From positions 59,052 through 123,051 of the forward strand of contig JAHLKH010000068.1 in NCBI GenBank assembly GCA_025526915.1: DNA of 64,000 nt. Direction: 5' to 3'. Origin of the DNA: Entophlyctis helioformis (Eukaryota > Chytridiomycota > Chytridiomycetes > Chytridiales > Chytriomycetaceae). The position numbers and the translations under genes were made by a program. The notes beneath the pieces were generated by a model. That model saw nothing but the letters and a program-made list of their open reading frames with translations. It was not told the origin of the DNA and made no database searches. Of the stretch, positions 60,701 through 64,000 are shown in pieces. Position 1 is the stretch's first letter. Each line of letters starts with the position of its first letter.

Positions 60701-61315
60701 ACTGAACTGGGCAAGCTGATGTATTTGACTTGGCTGTAAGCATATCATTGACTTGTGCCATCTTAAGTGACTGTTTGTTGATGTGCTAACTTGATGCTTG
60801 AAGTGACCTATCTAACAACAGGCTGCAAGGCAATATTCCAGCTGAAATTGGCAGTTTAGTCAATTTGATTGAGCTGTAAGCATAGCAAGTTGCTATACAT
60901 CTATATGCAGATTGGCTAATCTGATGATTGAAGGAATCTTTCCAAGAACCAACTGCAAGGCAGCATCCCAGCTGAACTTCTTGACCTGGTCAATCTGGCA
61001 ACACTGTATGTGTAACCATTTAACTGCATCAACTTTGTTGCCTACTGACACAGCAGCATCAGTGACATGGACTGGCCAAACTTTACAGACATCCCTTCAA
61101 ACTTTATGTCTCTCTGTCAGAGTTCCTGCTCGAGTGCAGCGAAGGCACAGGGAACTGCGGGTCTGCAACACAGACAGAGGGAGAGGAGCTGTCAGGCGAC
61201 AGCATCTGAGGCAGGCAAAGTAAATATGAACAGCAAGGGGAAGCAGGCGAAGGGGAGGGAAAGAGCAGGACAGACGCGAGACATAGATTGGAAAAGCCAA
61301 CAGACGATAATCTAA
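54721..61315 (+). CDS. Predicted MLKL/HeLo-like helical domain + pseudokinase + 29 leucine-rich repeats
   Basis: The start is unresolved; a Ser/Pro/Ala-rich N-terminus (54.7-55.0 kb) leads to coiled-coil sequence (MLKNEMQRLESMDLSKPDD). A helical domain follows with AASQFVPIPGIAVAIGIID and GLKSFLADLKELKTILAPM, resembling MLKL N-terminal/HeLo-type bundles. The kinase-like domain (56.15-57.0 kb) keeps the lysine (FVLKTFKQ) and the features YMAPEA and DVYAFGVL, but HRD is VVHGSL and DFG is ISVG, so it is probably inactive. A linker then meets LRR exons from 57337 to 61005 with consensus LNLSNNQLSGSIPTELGNL, a 24-residue plant-type repeat. A capping exon begins at 61054; the tail to 61315 is low complexity. 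About eight single-base frame breaks, mostly at 54.85-56.42 kb plus one near 57828, are probable indels or real decay. No signal peptide or membrane helix seen. Confidence 0.72.
57337..61005 (+). repeat. Tandem array of LRR exon-intron units
   Basis: Twenty-eight exons encode 29 LRRs; the first (57337-57480) carries two. From 58312 to 60934, twenty successive units repeat about every 131 bases: a ~72-base exon (24 codons) and a ~59-base intron. Every exon begins and ends in the same phase (CT|G), so units can be gained or lost without breaking frame. The introns are nearly alike, with GTAAGCATTGCATTGTCTC at the 5' end and GACTTGATGATTGCAG at the 3' end. Confidence 0.92.
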
Positions 61316-61373
61316 CACCCCCCCTAGCCGAGGAGGCCAAGAGGACCCAAGGCGGCAGAAGAAGAGAAAAATT

Positions 61374-61828
61374 TTAAGCCTCGTCATCCCCCAGATCATC
61401 CGTGGCGGGCCTCGAAGGCATTGAGCATCTGGAGGGAGCCAGTGAACGACGCGCGCGGTTCCCATGTGTTGTCGGACTCAGGGTAGCCTTCCCACTTGAC
61501 GAGCCAGCGGCGGCGGTTGCCCCTGCCCTTGACGTCGCGGATGGCTTCAATGACGTAGATGTTACCCTCGGGGGCGACTTCAAGAGGAGCAGGACGGGCG
61601 TGAGCAGGGCGATCCGGGAAAGCAGCAGCTGGGTCTACGTAAGGACGAAGGAGGTCCACATGGAACCAGGGATGCACGCGTGCAAAAGCGGAAGGTAGAT
61701 CCAGGCAGCGGTTGAGATTCGTAGCATTGTCATCAATGGCAGTGATGCGGAAGGGACCGAGCCAGGGAACACGGACGAGATCAGGACGCTGAGCATCAGT
61801 GTAACGGATGCCGCCGCAGTCCCGTGGT
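61374..61828 (-). mobile_element. Second Ty3/Gypsy 3' fragment (integrase tail and chromodomain)
   Basis: On the minus strand, RPDLVRVPWLGPFRITAID and VHPWFHVDLLRPYVDP lead to a chromodomain (YVIEAIRDVKGRGNRRRWLV, then KWEGYPESDNTWEP) and a stop at 61374. It is related to the 52-kb copy but distinct (VDPAAAFPDRP against RDPAAAFPGRP). Upstream pol sequence is missing: the match stops at about 61828, where unrelated sequence leading to the gag-like frame begins. The fragment lies directly after the LRR gene end. Confidence 0.85.
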
Positions 61829-61887
61829 CACGTGACCTGCTGGCATTGATCTGGACGCGCCTCGCCCGGACTTGGCTTGGCCCTGTT

Positions 61888-61983
61888 TGTTGTAGTTGTA
61901 TCCGCCAGGCCGGTATAAGCCTGTATACTCACTGCCCCTCTGCCACCAGACGCCAGCCGCTCTCGACGAGGACAGTTACAACA
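61888..61983 (+). repeat. Possible short LTR or leader of the gag-bearing element
   Basis: The segment begins TGTTGTAG and ends TTACAACA, near-inverted termini as in retrotransposon LTRs, and contains GTATAAGCC as a possible TATA element. It lies 64 bases before the gag-like ATG. No second copy is inside the window, so this is tentative. Confidence 0.25.
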
Positions 61984-62047
61984 ACAACCAACGCCACCGA
62001 CGCCGCCAGCCGCCGTTACCTGCGGCGTCGAATTCTTTTTGTGCCCT

Positions 62048-64000
62048 ATGGGCCTGTCTCGCACGCCCACCCCTGGCGCCGGCCCTGCCAGCGCTGCGGC
62101 CGACGCCGACCCGGACGCCAACAGCGCCTCATTCGCCTCGCCAGACACCTCGTTTGCCGACAAGCCGTCACACCTCCTGCATGGGTTTACGGGTAACTCT
62201 ACCATCTGGGCTGATAGCCGCACGCGTGATTCTGGGCTTGGCTCCATGGCCAGCGGCATGTCTGCATCCCGCCTCCCTCAGGCTGGCTCTCGTGGCTGCC
62301 AGGGTGCTCCATCGGGCAATGCAACCTCTGCAGTGGCCTCCAGCACGCCCGCGTTTCGCCACTCCTCTGCCGCGCCTCGGGGCGGCGGAGGTGCTCTGTT
62401 GGGCGGCGCGGGCGGCTCGCTCGCTTTTCCCGTCCACTCTGTTGGCGCCGCGTCCGCTTCTGTGCACCAGCTGCAGGATTCGGCCAGCGAGGACGTCCGG
62501 ATCACACTGGATGACCACGCCGCATCACTGTCTGCGGTTCAGGTCTCCATCGAGGACCTGCAGACCCGTCTGCAGGACACCCACGAGCTGCTAGTCCAGC
62601 AGGCGGACTCTTTCACCACGTCTGCCGCGTCCAATGAGGAGCGTCTGGCCGCTCTGTTCAACTCGGTGTCAGCCAACACGGCAGCCATGCGAAACTTGCA
62701 GACGCAGGCCACCAAGACCGTGGAATCGATGATCGCCCTTAGCAAGCAAGTTGCCTTGGCCCAGCAGTCTGCGGACAAGGCCGTTGCAGCCACAGCTGCC
62801 TTGCAGGCGTCGCGTTCGGCCCTCACGATTGGGTCCTCGGTGGACGCACGCCTGCCAGCAGCCGCGGACGCCCGTGCACCAAACCTCGCCAAGGTTTTCA
62901 CAGACTGCTTGGGTGCCAAGCAGGTACCATTCAGCGGATTTGTGATGACCAAAGGCCCGGCTCCCTCAGTCGACTGGAACGCCACTCACAAGAACCTCAA
63001 GCCATTTGTCATTGCAGTCGGCGGAGCATACAAGGAAGCCTGCACCACTGCCGGCGTCGACGCGATCCCATTAGGCGCCATCTTCTCGCTACTGCTGCCT
63101 TATTTCTCTGGCCGCGCACTCGAGTTTGTCACCGCATGGCACGAGTCGCATTCTGCCGACGATGATCTGTTCACGTTCCCTCAGTTCCTCGCCGACCTCC
63201 AGTCGCTCCACCGCAACCCAGAGCGGATTCGCAACCAAGCCGAAGGGAAGCTGGCAAGCCAGTTCAAGCCGATGCTGTGCCATGGCCGCGCCCCGCAGGA
63301 TTGGATTCTGGAGGCCGAACCGCTGTTCAGCGACGCGGGATACATGGATGACCAGAAGCTCAGATTCCTCCGTGCCCGCATCAAGGATCTGCCCCCAGGG
63401 AAGTTCAAGACGTATGCCGCCCTCCGTGACGCGTTCTTTGAGGATCACTCAGAGGCAGCTGAGCACGCCCTGGAGACTGCCGCCGCCACTGCTCTGGCAG
63501 ATGCCCACAAGGCCCTCGAGGCCCAGTCAAAGCCCAGCTCTGGCAAGACAGCTGCCGCGTCGCCGCGTTCTTGGAGTTCCTCGTCGCCCAAAGCTGCCAC
63601 CCCCGCGCCTTCAGGCAGCAGCAGCGCGTCTGAGACGCGTAAGGCTGCCTCGCCTGCTGCGACAGCCGACCATGCTGGCCGATCGCCTAGCCAGCGCCAG
63701 CACCACTCTAAGGTTGGGCGCATCGCGGCAAAGGCCAAGGCAACCGGGTACGTTCGCTCGCCCCCTCTGGCTCCTCCTGCTCCTGCGGCTAAGCACGCTT
63801 CGGCGGCTAAGCCTGCAGCCGCGTGTAAGCCCAATGCTGACACCGAATCTCCATCGGTCCCTGCCCGTGACGACGGCGCACCAGCAATGGCTCCGGCTCA
63901 CAGTCGCTCGAAACCGTCTCGTCGTTCTCAGACGACGGGACGCGGTACAGTGACGCAGATGAAGAAGAGTGACCCATTGGGTGGTGTTGCGAATAAAAAG
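62048..64000 (+). CDS. Retrotransposon gag-like protein, open to the window end (partial)
   Basis: An uninterrupted frame of 651 codons starts at ATG 62048 and reaches the last base without a stop. It has an Ala/Ser/Gly-rich N-terminus, a coiled-coil region (VHQLQDSASEDVRITLDDHA and following), then a capsid-like helical domain: PYFSGRALEFVTAWHE, FPQFLADLQSLHRNPERIRN and KFKTYAALRDAFFEDHSE. A Lys/Ala/Pro/Ser-rich tail follows; no zinc knuckle is seen before the window ends. The gag/capsid arrangement and the neighbouring Gypsy fragment support a Ty3/Gypsy-type element, probably intact here. A cellular coiled-coil protein is the alternative. Confidence 0.65.
   Translation, partial: MGLSRTPTPGAGPASAAADADPDANSASFASPDTSFADKPSHLLHGFTGNSTIWADSRTRDSGLGSMASGMSASRLPQAGSRGCQGAPSGNATSAVASSTPAFRHSSAAPRGGGGALLGGAGGSLAFPVHSVGAASASVHQLQDSASEDVRITLDDHAASLSAVQVSIEDLQTRLQDTHELLVQQADSFTTSAASNEERLAALFNSVSANTAAMRNLQTQATKTVESMIALSKQVALAQQSADKAVAATAALQASRSALTIGSSVDARLPAAADARAPNLAKVFTDCLGAKQVPFSGFVMTKGPAPSVDWNATHKNLKPFVIAVGGAYKEACTTAGVDAIPLGAIFSLLLPYFSGRALEFVTAWHESHSADDDLFTFPQFLADLQSLHRNPERIRNQAEGKLASQFKPMLCHGRAPQDWILEAEPLFSDAGYMDDQKLRFLRARIKDLPPGKFKTYAALRDAFFEDHSEAAEHALETAAATALADAHKALEAQSKPSSGKTAAASPRSWSSSSPKAATPAPSGSSSASETRKAASPAATADHAGRSPSQRQHHSKVGRIAAKAKATGYVRSPPLAPPAPAAKHASAAKPAAACKPNADTESPSVPARDDGAPAMAPAHSRSKPSRRSQTTGRGTVTQMKKSDPLGGVANKK

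Overview
The window is nuclear DNA from a fungus. Protein-coding genes lie on both strands, most are split by short GT-AG introns of about 50-250 bases, and intergenic gaps are small. The gene set points to a zoosporic (chytrid-like) lineage: a Hal4/Hal5-type kinase, an Ehd3-like HIBCH with the fungal C-terminal extension and a Cdc4-like F-box protein are typical of fungi, and they sit beside a CNG-type channel, a 7TM family, plant-like LRR arrays and chromodomain Ty3/Gypsy elements. The exact lineage is an inference. Most of the window is GC-rich, with many CTGG, CAG and GT microsatellites inside introns. The stretch from about 56.5 to 61.1 kb is visibly richer in A and T.

Layout. 0-8 kb: minus-strand cyclic-nucleotide-gated-type cation channel (partial) and a very long Hal-type Ser/Thr kinase. 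8.3-10.6 kb: HIBCH/Ehd3 on plus. 10.9-17.6 kb (minus): small secreted or membrane protein, Cdc4-like F-box/WD40 protein, and an unresolved Ser-rich protein. 18.2-22.8 kb (plus): a Pus1-like protein without the catalytic Asp, and a class I histone deacetylase. 22.8-26 kb: an EF-hand-like protein and an amino-acid transporter, divergent with start codons 1 base apart. 26.2-28 kb: RlmN-like radical-SAM enzyme with a C-terminal membrane anchor. 29.2-35.9 kb: Ufd4/TRIP12-type HECT ligase. 36-37.9 kb: dihydroorotate dehydrogenase. 38.5-40.3 kb: eRF1. 40.4-42 kb: a protein of tandem DG-W-E-IP repeats. 42.4-43 kb: ATPase inhibitor with two IF1 domains. 43.4-49.7 kb: four tandem paralogues of an unrecognised seven-helix membrane protein. 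49.8-51.2 kb: TAF12. 51.9-53.4 kb: decayed Gypsy integrase/chromodomain. 53.5-54.4 kb: broken ankyrin gene. 54.7-61.3 kb: a protein predicted to have an MLKL/HeLo-like helical domain, a pseudokinase and 29 plant-type LRRs, most encoded one per exon. 61.4-64 kb: a second Gypsy 3' fragment, then a long gag-like reading frame that runs off the window.

The housekeeping genes cover protein turnover, translation termination, RNA modification, pyrimidine and valine metabolism, and transcription; they do not form one pathway. The most novel material is in the right half: the 7TM cluster and the pseudokinase-LRR gene. Several conserved genes (Hal kinase, HECT, DHODH, LRR gene) need single-base corrections to keep frame, often at short runs of one base. 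This suggests uncorrected sequencing indels, densest at about 52-56.5 kb, although true decay cannot be excluded there.
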